This document shows positions 48,743 to 59,278 of a stretch of 64,000 nt of DNA, piece after piece; the stretch's first letter is position 1, and each line of letters begins with the position of its first letter. The stretch is taken from positions 1,361,001 to 1,425,000 of the forward strand of contig NZ_CP104205.1 in NCBI RefSeq assembly GCF_025244665.1, written 5' to 3'. A program made the translations under genes and the position numbers. The notes below the pieces were generated by a model. That model did not search any database. It was given only the letters and a program-made list of their open reading frames with translations, and was not told where the DNA came from. Origin of the DNA: Maribacter litopenaei (GTDB lineage Bacteria; Bacteroidota; Bacteroidia; Flavobacteriales; Flavobacteriaceae).

Positions 48743-49157
48743 TTTTAGTTTGGCCTTATAAGTTTTACTAGTATTTCTTTTATCGATAAAGTGTTTAAAA
48801 AACCAGTTGAAACGAATAGTTTTTCGTTGAATTGCATCTTCACAACAAAAAATCGACCTTATACAACATTAAAGCATAATAGGGGATTGTAAATAATATT
48901 TTTGTAATAAGGATATTGGATAAAATCATCTTTATATGTGACTTGAAGAAAAACGTATAAAGAGAGATTTTTAGGGAATAATTCAGAATTTATAATTGAA
49001 TTTCTTGATTTTGTCTACATACCTTGAAAATATGTGAATCGCTTAGGTTTACTACATAATTAAACTCGTAGGGCATTGAATCCATAAAGGGTTCCTTACC
49101 GGAAACAATATTTATGAGTTGATTAGATTATGTTAGTCTTCCTATTTAGGACATAAT
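48743..49157. promoter_or_regulatory. Intergenic region with TTCGTTGAATTGCAT element and kinase promoter candidate
   Basis: 415 bases without a convincing gene. TTCGTTGAATTGCAT (48823-48837) resembles the two elements at 10721 and 10871. Part of it pairs with an upstream AACGAA (48811-48816) to form a weak hairpin. TATTTTTG (48897-48904) is a -7 candidate 74 bases after the element. The remaining ~250 bases before the kinase ATG are AT-rich and unexplained, which would make a long leader if that box is used. Confidence 0.35.
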
Positions 49158-51126
49158 ATGAAGAGAAGCTTTTTGGTACTTTTATTTGGTTTTCTTTGTT
49201 TTCTGTTAGCTCCAATGGAGATTAACTCACAGGACGTACCATCACAAAGCGAGAATTATTTTCAGCAGTTCAAGGAACTTCCCAATTCTACCAGCCGCAT
49301 CGATTTTTTCTTTGATACCTCAAACCGGTATAACCAAAACTCGGCGTATGATTGGTTGGACACGGTAAATGTTTATTTAATCAGCTCTCAAAAAATCAAT
49401 GATAGTGCAGCTGTGTCCGAATATCAAATGATCCAATCAAAAATCTATTATGATTTAGGGGATTACGAGAGGAGTTTGTCCATTGCCAAGGATCTTTTCG
49501 ATGATATGGAAGAATACCCATTAGAGTGGAAATCGCTCATTCTTAATATCATGGATGACGACTATTCCAAGTTGGAGCTATACGATAAGCAGATTGAAAT
49601 TAGAAGGTATAAAAGGGAATTGGGATTGACCGAAAGGGTTTCATTTTATGATATTTATTCAAGTTTGGGCCAACACAGAAAGGCCATGGAGGATTACATG
49701 ACTGAGGAAAAGAATACAATAGAGGAAGGTGATTTCTATGGTCAGGCCATCTATAATAATACTATTGGCAATTACCTTCTGTTGGATAAATCTACGCCAA
49801 CAGCTTTAAGTTATTTTAACAAGGCGAATGCTTTAATCGATGTTTATTTCAGTGATGTAATAAATACCAAGACTTCCAATGAGGTCAATGAAGGTAATCA
49901 TTTAAAGGGGGTCATTCTTGGAAACATCGGTAAATCCTATGTGCAATTAAAGGAATATGAAAAGGCAATACCTTATTTGGAAGAAGGCATAGAGCTTATC
50001 AAAAAACACAATACGGGAAAAGTTTCGACCGAATTAGTAGAAAATACTTTGGAGATTGCCGAGTGTTACCTTCAGCTAAATAATTATGAAAAGGCAACGG
50101 ACTATTTGAGCAAAGACCTAATACCAGTAAAGATTAAGAACATACTTAAAAAAAACAGATTGTATGCTGCATATTATGATCGAACAGGCGATTATAAAAG
50201 TGCTAATGAGTACCTCAAACAAAATAACAGGATTAGAGACTCACTGGATGATAACGACACCAATATCAAGAGCCAGCAATTAGAGTCCGTGTTGAAACAA
50301 GATCTGGAAAATTCCGAGAAAAATGAACGAGGAACAGAAAGCGGTTTTAGAAAAGACCAGGAATGAAATCCTTGAAAAGGACGAGCGTATAAATTTGGTT
50401 TTTATATCCCTGATTTTTACTCTTTTAGGTTTTTCGGGTCCGGTTTATGCCTATTTGAAAAGTATCAAAAACCAAAGATTGATTGCGGAACAAAAACATT
50501 TTATAGAAAATTCCCTTATTGAAAAGGACTCCTTATTGAAAGAGATTCACCACAGGGTTAAGAACAATCTTCAGATGGTTTCGAGTTTGTTGAGCCTTCA
50601 GACAAAAAACACAAAAAGTAAAGCTGCCATTGTTGCCTTGGAGGAGGGTAAGAGTAGGGTAAAGGCGATGGCCTTGATTCACCAAAAACTGTATCAGAAT
50701 GAGGATTTGTCCGTGATAGAAATGCAGGGCTATATCGAGAGCTTGATCAATAGTGTCCAATCTGTATATAAAAAAGGAGGACATAATATTAATATCACCA
50801 TAGATGCTGAAGGTGTGGAGTTGGATATTGATCGAGCGATTCCTTTTGGACTTATCTTAAATGAATTAGTGTCCAATTCCTTTAAATATGCCTTCCCACA
50901 TGACGAGGAAAATGGCAAAATATATATCCACCTCAGAAAAACCCAGGGACAGGAAGGATTTTTTGAATACACTGATAATGGTGTAGGACTTCCTGAGGAT
51001 TCTGACGAAAGGGCGAATTCCTCCATGGGTATCCGATTGATGAATCGATTGGCAAACCAATTACAAACAAATTTGAATACAGATAGAACTGCTGAAGGAG
51101 TTCGGTTTTGGTTCCATTTCAAATAA
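49158..51126 (+). CDS. TPR sensor histidine kinase (HisKA_2/HATPase), one frameshift
   Basis: About 655 residues. A signal peptide (MKRSFLVLLFGFLCFLLAP) leads to a periplasmic TPR-like region (residues ~40-370, e.g. GNIGKSYVQLKEYEKAIPYLEEG). A coiled coil, a membrane helix (LVFISLIFTLLGFSGPVYAYL), HisKA_2 (LLKEIHHRVKNNLQMVSSLL with the phosphoacceptor His) and HATPase (FGLILNELVSNSFKYAF, YTDNGVGLPE, SSMGIRLMNRL) follow. The frame breaks at 50314-50319 (CCGAGA); CCAGA restores ENSRKMNEEQKAVLEKT. It lies downstream of a LytTR regulator, a frequent flavobacterial pairing. The signal sensed is unknown. Confidence 0.87.
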
Positions 51127-51128
51127 GG

Positions 51129-51923
51129 TTATCTCACTTTACTTTTTAGAACAAATTTGTGCAATAGTTTAGGGAAAAACCTCTTCAGGTAGACCCCATA
51201 TTTTTCCTTTCCACCAATATATACTTCAAACTTTTTTCTTTTTATAGCATTAATTATTTGTTCGGCACAAACTTCCGCTGTAATTCCATTTTTCGTTGCC
51301 TCATCATCAGTATTTGAAATGCTACCGTCGGCTACCAAGGCATTTTTGGAAACATTGGTTTGAACAAAACCAGGACAGATCATTGTTACATCAATTTGGT
51401 CCTTATCATGCTCCATTCGTAACGAATCAAAGAAACCATGCAAGGCATGTTTTGCTCCGCAGTAACCTGAGCGATAAGGAGAGGAAAATTTTCCCATTAA
51501 ACTGGTAATTGTAACAAAATGTCCCGTTTGTCTAGTGATAAAATACGGCAATAAACATCTTGTTAATTGTATAGTACCCAGGTAGTTGATATTTATCATT
51601 TCTTGATACACTTTAAATGATGTGTCTTTGATCAGCGAACGTTGGCTGATTCCCCCATTATTGATTAAAATATCAATGTCACCAAAAAATGAAAGTGCTT
51701 TTTGTGGCATGGTTTCTAACATTTCAAAGTTGCTAAGATCCAAGGGAAGAATTGCTACATTATCCAAAAACGTACAATTGTTTTTAACCCGTACAAGCTC
51801 AGTTTCCCTTCGTGCCGACAAAATTACTTTACTACCAATTTCGTTCAGTTTATACGCAAGGGCCTCTCCTATTCCCGAGGAAGCACCTGTAATCCAAATT
51901 ACCTTACCTTTTAAACGCTCCAT
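51129..51923 (-). CDS. Short-chain dehydrogenase/reductase
   Basis: Intact 264-residue classical SDR. Motifs: VIWITGASSGIGEALA (NAD(P) binding), LPLDLSN, ILINNGGISQR, catalytic Ser in VTITSLMGKFSSP, YRSGYCGAKHALHGFFDSLR with the Y-x3-K dyad, and MICPGFVQTNVS. It is similar to DHRS7-like membrane-associated SDRs, with a C-terminal basic tail. The substrate is unknown. It is convergent with the kinase gene, 2 bases apart, and divergent from menC. Confidence 0.88.
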   Translation of the reverse strand: MERLKGKVIWITGASSGIGEALAYKLNEIGSKVILSARRETELVRVKNNCTFLDNVAILPLDLSNFEMLETMPQKALSFFGDIDILINNGGISQRSLIKDTSFKVYQEMININYLGTIQLTRCLLPYFITRQTGHFVTITSLMGKFSSPYRSGYCGAKHALHGFFDSLRMEHDKDQIDVTMICPGFVQTNVSKNALVADGSISNTDDEATKNGITAEVCAEQIINAIKRKKFEVYIGGKEKYGVYLKRFFPKLLHKFVLKSKVR

Positions 51924-52018
51924 ATCTAATCATTAAGAGTCAAAATATAGCTAAATTTGCAGGATTCAACTTGGATGATGAAAAAGTATTTTGGGTTGAA
52001 AAACCATTTAAATTTTGA

Positions 52019-53072
52019 ATGAAGGCACGTTTCAAAAAGTATGTACTTAATTTTAAGTCTCCAAGTGGAACCTCCGGAGGTATTTTAAGAACAAAGGAGA
52101 CTTGGTTTTTAATTACGGAGGAAGATGGAAAGCTAGGTATAGGGGAATGTGGTCTTTTTAGGGGACTAAGCTTTGATGATGTTCCTGAGTATGAAGAAAA
52201 ATGTAAATGGGTGGTGGAAAATATCCATTTGGGTAAGTCAACTCTTTTAAAGGAACTGATTGAGTTTCCTAGTATCCAATTTGGTTTGGAACAGGCTTTA
52301 CTTTCATTGGCAGGCGATAATCCTTTCGAGCTTTTTAAATCTTCTTTTCTCCAGGATAACGCTCCTATTTCTATCAATGGTCTTATCTCGGATGGGGGAT
52401 TCAGCATTTATGAAAGCACAGATCGTTGAAAAACTGGAACAGGGCTTTTCATGCATTAAAATGAAAATTGGGGCCATTGATTTCAGGGAGGAGTTGCGAT
52501 TGCTGGAATCTATTCGGAAGGATTTTTCCTCTGATGAAATAGAATTGAGGGTAGATGCCAATGGGGCCTTCACACCTGATGAAGCGTTGAATAAGCTGAA
52601 TGACCTTGCTAGTTTTGGTCTTCATTCTATTGAGCAGCCTATAAAGCAAGGAAACTGGGGTTTTATGAAGAAATTATGTGAAGATACACCATTGCCCATT
52701 GCATTGGATGAGGAATTGATTGGGGTAACTCATGTAACAAAAAAGCAAGAATTATTACTAACTATTAAACCTCAAAACATCATTTTAAAACCCAGTTTGG
52801 TGGGTGGATTTGCGGGTTCTGAAGAATGGATAGATTTAGCGGAGAAGCATGGAATTGGTTGGTGGATTACCAGTGCCTTGGAGAGCAATATTGGTTTAAA
52901 TGCCATTGCACAGTGGACTTACACCCTAAATAATAAAATGCCACAGGGACTGGGTACGGGGGCATTGTTCACTAATAACTTTAAGAGCCCTTTAGAAGTA
53001 AAAAATGGCAGTTTATATTATGACCAAAAGAAAGATTGGGAAGAAAAATTAATAGAACATTTATGTATATAG
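52019..53072 (+). CDS. menC: o-Succinylbenzoate synthase MenC, one frameshift
   Basis: Enolase-superfamily dehydratase making o-succinylbenzoate. N-terminal capping domain (GILRTKETWFLITEEDGKLGIGECG), barrel motifs with catalytic lysine CIKMKIGAIDF, metal ligands in LRVDANGAF, IEQPI and IALDEEL, and the second lysine in IILKPSLVGG. The frame breaks at 52386-52391 (TCTCGG); TCTGG restores SINGLIWMGDSAFMKAQI and a ~350-residue enzyme. A TAAATTTG box at 51951-51958 is a promoter candidate. The end overlaps the CPBP gene start by 10 bases. Confidence 0.88.
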
Positions 53073-54014
53073 AACAAGCATTTAAGGGGTTAAGCGATAA
53101 TTGGAGATATATTCGGGACTTTTTGTTGTTTTTGGGGCATGGCAGATTTTCGGAGGAATACCTTTGGTAATAGCATTGTTTGTTTCTGACGCTGCAGGGA
53201 TCCTGGCAACTGGTGATATGGGAAGTATGTCAGAGGCATTAGGCTCTAATACCTTCCTGTTTTTTATGTTGCTTACTTTTGCCATAGGTTTATTGTGTTT
53301 ACTCTTGTATGTTAAGTTTGTGCATAAACAATCGATTAAATCATTAACCACTTCTCGTAAAAGCGTGGATTGGAGTAGAATTTTGTTCTCCTTTAGTTTA
53401 TGGGCAATTGTATCAATAGCTTTATTGTTTCTTGATATTTGGTTGACACCGGAAGATTATTCTTTCAACTTTAAATTGGAGCCTTTTCTCATATTGGCTG
53501 CGGTTTCAATTGTTTTTATTCCTATTCAGACAAGCATGGAAGAATATTTTATGAGGGGTTATATGATGCAAGGATTGGGTATTATGACCAAGAATAGATG
53601 GTTCCCCTTGTTTTTTACCTCTTTACTTTTTGGTCTGATGCACATATTAAATCCGAAGTAGAAAAATTAGGTTACGGCATTTTGGTTTTTTACATAGGTA
53701 CAGGATTCTTTTTGGGAATTCTTACTTTGATGGATGAAGGTTTGGAGTTGGCCTTGGGCTTTCATGCGGCAAATAATTTAACCGCTGCCCTGTTGGTAAC
53801 TGCCGATTGGACTGCCTTTCAAACGGATTCCGTATATAGGGATATCTCCAACCCAGTACTTGGGTGGGACGTTTTGGTACCAGTATTTGTTGTATTCCCA
53901 TTGCTGCTTTGGTTCTTTTCAAAAAAATACAACTGGACAAATTGGAAGGAACGTTTGACAGGTAAGGTTTTAACCAAAGAAGAATTTTTGTCACAATCGC
54001 AAGAAAATCGTTAG
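53063..54014 (+). CDS. CPBP-family intramembrane metalloprotease, two frameshifts
   Basis: Polytopic Abi/CAAX-protease-like protein of ~317 residues. The start at 53063 overlaps menC and gives MYIEQAFKGLSDNWRYI. Motif 1 is TSMEEYFMRGYMMQGL (E-E-x3-R), motif 2 FGLMHILNPE, motif 3 GFHAANNLTAALLV (H-x3-N). Breaks: 53112-53116 (TTCGG) and 53653-53656 (CCGA); restoring TCTGG/CCAGA gives RYILGLFVVFGAWQ and HILNPEVEKLGYGIL. The function is unclear; such proteins process prenylated or secreted peptides. It sits between menC and menE and is likely co-transcribed. Confidence 0.82.
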
Positions 54015-54020
54015 TGTACC

Positions 54021-55099
54021 ATGAAGGATTCCATGATCCATCCTGAATTTAAAATAAAAGGGAGACCCATTTCCAGGAAGGACCTATCAGAGTTAGCTTA
54101 TAGTTTTATCAAAGAAGGTGAACCCTATCAAGTAAGTATTGGAAGTTTTTTATTGGATTGGCTATCACCTAAAAATTCTATCGTAGTAAATACCTCTGGT
54201 TCCACAGGAACCCCAAAATCAATTTCCCTGCTAAAGGAACATATGAAGAATAGTGCCTTGGCGACAGGTGCTTATTTCAATTTAACTCCTGGAACGACTT
54301 GTTTACATTGCCTTCCCTGTGAGTATATAGCGGGTAAGATGATGTTGGTCCGTGCATTGGTCTTGGGATTGGATATTCATTTCGTAGAGCCAAGTTCCGC
54401 GCCTTTAAAGAGTATTGATAATCAAAAATCTTTTGATTTTTGTGCGATGGTTCCTTTACAAGTCCAATCCTCGTTTGATGAAATCGACCGATTGAAGAAA
54501 CTTATTATTGGCGGGACTCCCGTTTCAAAAGAAGTAAAGAAAAAACTGTTTCCCAAAAAAACCAAGTGTTTTGAGACCTATGGAATGACGGAAACCATAA
54601 CCCATGTGGCCATCAAGGAGATTACCTCGGAATTTGAACAACCACCTTTTAAGGCATTGCCCAATGTTTTCTTCTCATGTGACAAACGAGGGTGCTTGGT
54701 AATTGAGGCACCCCTTGTGGTGATGGAAAAGGTAGTGACCAATGATATAGTGGATCTGGTTTCGGACCAAGAATTTCATTGGCTGGGAAGATATGACAAT
54801 GTTATTAATTCTGCTGGAGTAAAACTTTTTCCGGAGACTATTGAAAACAAATTGATGCCTCCGGTAGAAAGCCCCTTTATTATTGCGGGTATTGATGATG
54901 AACGTCCGGGACAAAAACTGATATTAATTCGGAATCTGATTCCTCACAAAAATTTGATATGGCCAGTTTAAACTCCATAAAAACATTGGAACCTTATGAA
55001 CGACCAAAAGATATATTATATCTTAACACTTTTATACGAACTGAGAATGGTAAAATTCAAAGAGAACTGACCATAAAACAGGCCATTAATAATCAATAA
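54021..55099 (+). CDS. menE: o-Succinylbenzoate-CoA ligase MenE, one frameshift
   Basis: Short ANL-superfamily ligase forming OSB-CoA. The P-loop is VVNTSGSTGTPKSI, A5 motif FETYGMTETITHVA, A7 region HWLGRYDNVINSAGVKLFPE. The frame breaks at 54928-54932 (TTCGG); TCTGG restores LILILESDSSQKFDM and reaches GKIQRELT (A10 lysine) and the TAA at 55097-55099, ~360 residues. Flavobacterial MenE lacks much of the N-terminal domain of longer ligases, so this length is normal. Two TCTGG copies inside the gene are uncorrupted. Confidence 0.9.
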
Positions 55100-55113
55100 C
55101 TAAATTTAATTCA

Positions 55114-56461
55114 ATGCGAAGAATAGTATTCTTTCTAATCGTTACTTCCGTTTTAACCTTGAATGCACAACGTATCTTACCCGAGAAGGAAAGGGCAAAA
55201 GTAATTGATGAGTTATTGGACGATCGTTTTAATAATCTATTACCCCAATTGATGGATGATGCCAATATTGATATGTGGGTGGTCATTTCAAGGGAATATA
55301 ACGAAGATCCCGTGTTGCGAACGATGCTGCCAGCAACTTGGCTAAATGCTAGACGTAGAACCATTTTGTTGTTCTATAGGGATAAGGTGAAAAATAGCAT
55401 TGAAAAATTAGCGGTTGCCCGTTATAATGTGGGAAAAAACATTGAATCTGCATGGGATAAGGAAAAAGAGCCGGACCAATGGAAGCGATTGATGGAATTG
55501 ATATCTGATAGAACCCCCCGGAAGATAGGGCTCAACTTTTCAAAGAATGCACAATATTGCGGACGGTTTGGATAAAACCGATTATGACGAATTCATGTCC
55601 AATCTACCCAAAAAATTCAGTTCAAAAGTGGTTTCAGCAGAGCAACTCGCCGTCCGTTGGATAGAAACAAGAACAGACCGCGAAATGGTCATCTACAATC
55701 AGTTGGTAGATATTACCCACGACATTATTTCGGAAGCGTTTTCTGAAAAGGTAATAACGCCAGGAATTACCACAACTTCTGATGTAGAATGGTGGATGCG
55801 TCAAAAAGTAACCGATTTAGGATTAGAAACCTGGTTTCACCCCACGGTAGATATCCAAAGAACAAGCGAAGACCTGGTTGGGCACCTCTATTCCTTTTCA
55901 CGGTAGACCTGAGGATATGGTCATCCTTCCAGGAGACCTTTTGCACTGCGATTTTGGAATTACATATTTGAGATTGAACACCGATTGTCAAGAACTGGCC
56001 TATGTCCTTAAACCTGAAGAAAAGAAAGCTCCGGATTTTTTGGTAAATGGATTAAAGGACGGTAATAAGGTGCAGGACTTTTTGACCCAAAACATGATAG
56101 CAGGAAGAACGGGCAATGAAATTTTGGCTAAATCCCTTAGCGATGCCAAGGCGGCCGGTTTAAGACCTTCCATTTATACCCATCCTTTGGGTATGTATGG
56201 GCATTCTGCAGGTACCACTATTGGTATGTGGGATTCTCAAGGTGGGGTCATGAAAGATGATGGCGAAAACTACCCTTTAAATCCTAATACGGTGTATGCC
56301 ATTGAACTCAATACGACCATAACGATTCCGAATGGAAACGAGACATTCGAATTATGTTGGAGGAGGCAGGATTTTATGGTGAGAATGGCTTCAGATATGT
56401 AAATGGAAGACAAACCGAACTTCTGTTGATACCAAGGGTAAAAGAACACCAAGGAAATTAG
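55114..56461 (+). CDS. Secreted M24 (Xaa-Pro aminopeptidase-like) peptidase, three frameshifts
   Basis: Pita-bread-fold peptidase with signal peptide (MRRIVFFLIVTSVLTLNAQ) and ~448 residues. Blocks: MWVVISREYNEDPVL, ARRRTILLFYRD, RWIETRTDREM, LPGDLLHCDFGITYLRLNTD (metal Asp pair), YTHPLGMYGHSAGTTIGMWD (His), and NTVYAIELNTTI (Glu), with the last metal Glu in the repaired RIMLEEAGF. Breaks near 55540-55552, 55880-55882 (extra G, LVGTSIPFHG) and 56347-56350 (TCGA). These three are not clearly CCAGA sites. It likely trims dipeptides in the periplasm. The stop is at 56459-56461. Confidence 0.8.
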
Positions 56462-56520
56462 TACCTTAACAAAGGCATAACAGAGATTCACTATGTATGA
56501 AATTAATTGGTACCCATAGA

Positions 56521-59120
56521 ATGAATTCATTTTTATGGAAATCAATGTTCTTTTTGTTCCCGGGGATGGTTCTTGCCCAAACAGTACTGAAGGGAACCGT
56601 TAAAGATGCCGATACGGGACTCCCGCTACCTTTTGTAAATATCGGTTTTGTTGACAGGGGCCTTGGAACGGTTTCTGAGGAAAACGGAACTTTTAATTTT
56701 TCCTTCGATGCCTCAAACTTGACCGTTGAGGACACATTGAAGATATCGTATCTAGCGTTCAAAGAATACAAGATTCCTTTTTCCGTGGTACAAACGGAAC
56801 AGTCCTATCCTTTGGACGTTCTTCTAGAACCGGATATTCTGAGTTTAAACGAGGTAGTATTGACAAGTAAAAAGCGAAAAAGAAGGAACAAGAGCGAAAA
56901 AATGGTAGGGTATTCCTATGTAGGTCAGTTAAAAAATGGCTCATGGGAAGGCGATGGTGCCTTAGGCGGGGAATTGATAACCAAAATCAATGTGTCCAAG
57001 AAGCAACGGCAGTTGAATGCATTCTACTTTTATGTGCTTGAAAATAAATCGGACAGTTTGTTGGTCAGGGTAAATATCTATGAAGGCGGCACTAAGGTTC
57101 CGGAAGAAAGGTTGACCAACAAAAATATCATTTATACAATAAAGACTAGGGTAGGCAAGGTGGGTATTGATTTAACCCCTTATGACATCATTGTAGAGGA
57201 TGATTTTAGTATAGGCATTGAATTGCTCAAGGTATACGGTGACCAATTAGGGCTTGTTGTAGCAGGTGATGATACCCCGGGAGTATCCTACCGTAGATAT
57301 GCAAGTCAAGGGGAGTGGTTAAGATATCCCAAGGATGCTTTGACTTATTTTGTGAGTACAACACTTGTGGAGGAAACCGAAGAAGAAGATGACCTGGAAG
57401 GAATTTTGGTAAAAGAATATTCCAAAGATCAATTATTGCAAAGCCTCGAACTTAAGCCAAAACAATTGACCCAGGTAGGTGGTTTTGTCTTTTATGAAGG
57501 TAAACCTTTGGCAAATGCCCAAGTTTTGAATCTAACCTCTGGTGAAGTAGCCTCTACGAATGATATAGGTAGATATAATATAAGTGTAAATGTCAATGAT
57601 GAACTCGAATTCAGTTTTGGGTCTTTACAAACCCAGATCAGAAAAGTTTTTGAAACCTCCTATTCCATTAATGTTTCGCTTGAGGAAAAAATCATAGCAT
57701 TGGATGAAACAGTGGTTACGGGGCAGAAAAAAATAATAGAACCCAAAAGGAACTTTTTGAGCAATACAATGAAGACCCTGGGATTGTAAAGACTTCGTTT
57801 GGAATTTTTGATAAGAGTACTGCTGGGGTTTCAATGAAGATTTTGGATGAATCGGAAATAAAAAGTAGCGGTGCAACTACCTTAGGCAATCTTTTAAGGG
57901 GAAAGGTATCCGGATTATCAATGCTTTCATTTGATAATGCTATCGATGGTTCTACCCAAATATTTCTAAGGCAGAATGGAACTAACAATCCAATCCCTGC
58001 TGTCTTCGAAATAGATGGAATTATTGCCTCAGGCTACCCTGAGTTCCTCGATGTTACCCAGATTAAACGAATTGCAATACTTTCCGGTCTTTCTGCGGTG
58101 GCCAAATATGGATCGGTAGGAGCAGGCGGGGTCATCATAATCAATACGAACCTTGGAAATTTTTCACTTTCAAATAATAAGACTAGAGGCGAGGAAAGTC
58201 TTGTCAAAGGAACGGCGAATATTTCGGCTATTACAGAAGAGGAGGTACGCCGAAATTGGCCGGATTTTCTTCAGGAACTTTATCGTAGCAAACAATTGGA
58301 TGAAGCCAGGGCTATTTACGATTCCTATGAATCTCAATACGGAACCAATCCCAATTTTAACATTGACGCAGTTAACTATTTTTTGGAATATTGGAAGCAG
58401 GAATCCTTTACAAAGGATTTATTATCCATAGCCCTGAACCGATTTAACAACGGTTTCAACTACATAAAGGCCTTGGCGTTTTTGATGGATAAGTACGACA
58501 ATCAAAATCAGTCCGTTCAATTATACAAGCAGTTGTTGCTGTTTAAATCAAATTCGGCGGAATCTTACCGGGATTTGGCCAATGCCTATGTCCAAAACGG
58601 TCAAAGGGAACGCGGAAAAAACCTATATGCCCGGTATTTTAACCTGGTGCAGGAAGGATATTTTTCCGAACAACCGGAGGCATTGCAGCAGGTAATCAAC
58701 ACAGAGGTCGCAGTGCTGTTGGAAATCAAGGAAAATCAGACAGACGGCCCACTTTCAGGCTTACTGGACAAGGATGAAAATAAAACCCGGATCTTGTTGG
58801 AATGGAACGATGATACGGCCCAATTGGATTTTCAATTTGTAGGCCCCAACAATGGAGTGAGCAATTGAACCAATGCAAGTGATGGGGAAGTGGGAGAAAG
58901 TTTAATAGGTAAAGGGTATACCAGTAAGGATTTCTTCATATATGGGAATGACGGAACATGGAAAGTGAATGCACTTTACAAAGGGAACAGGTCCGGTTTG
59001 GCCACTTATCTTAAAGTAACCGTTAGTACCAATTATGGTATGGAACATCAAAATGACGCCATTTATATTTTTAGGATGGATGTAAAGGATGTCAATAGGG
59101 CATTGTTGGAAATTCCTTAG
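56521..59120 (+). CDS. Barrel-less TonB-plug protein with carboxypeptidase-like, TPR and DUF2135-like domains; one frameshift and one in-frame TGA
   Basis: About 867 residues. I start at 56521 (MNSFLWKSMFFLFPGMVLAQ, a good signal peptide); an ATG 24 bases upstream is in frame. Order: carboxypeptidase-regulatory-like domain (LKGTVKDADTGLPLPFVNI), a GLN-rich domain, a second such domain (GGFVFYEGKPLANAQVLN), a TonB plug (VSMKILDESEIKSSGATTL, YGSVGAGGVIIINT), TPR-like helices, and a C-terminal beta domain (LLEWNDDTAQLDFQFVGP, ATYLKVTVSTNYG) resembling DUF2135. No beta-barrel follows the plug. The frame break is the A4 run at 57745-57748. The TGA at 58866-58868 replaces a Trp that the downstream paralogue keeps. 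Confidence 0.72.
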
Positions 59121-59278
59121 TCTTTTTCATGAATCATCATTCACACGATTCTTCATGGTCTGACAGGACCAAATAAGGCTCTATTGGGTATTTTTTATAT
59201 TCCATTACATTTTTATTTAGCTGTAGTTAAATTCCTATTTTTTAAGTATATTCAATTGAAAACAAAATACTTACGGAT

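Noticed and set aside
59121-59278. Terminator or repeat between the two plug genes (CATGAA...TTCATG and TGGTC...GACCA stems)
   Set aside because: The stems are short and imperfect, and the T-rich stretch is not adjacent, so I do not list it as a terminator.
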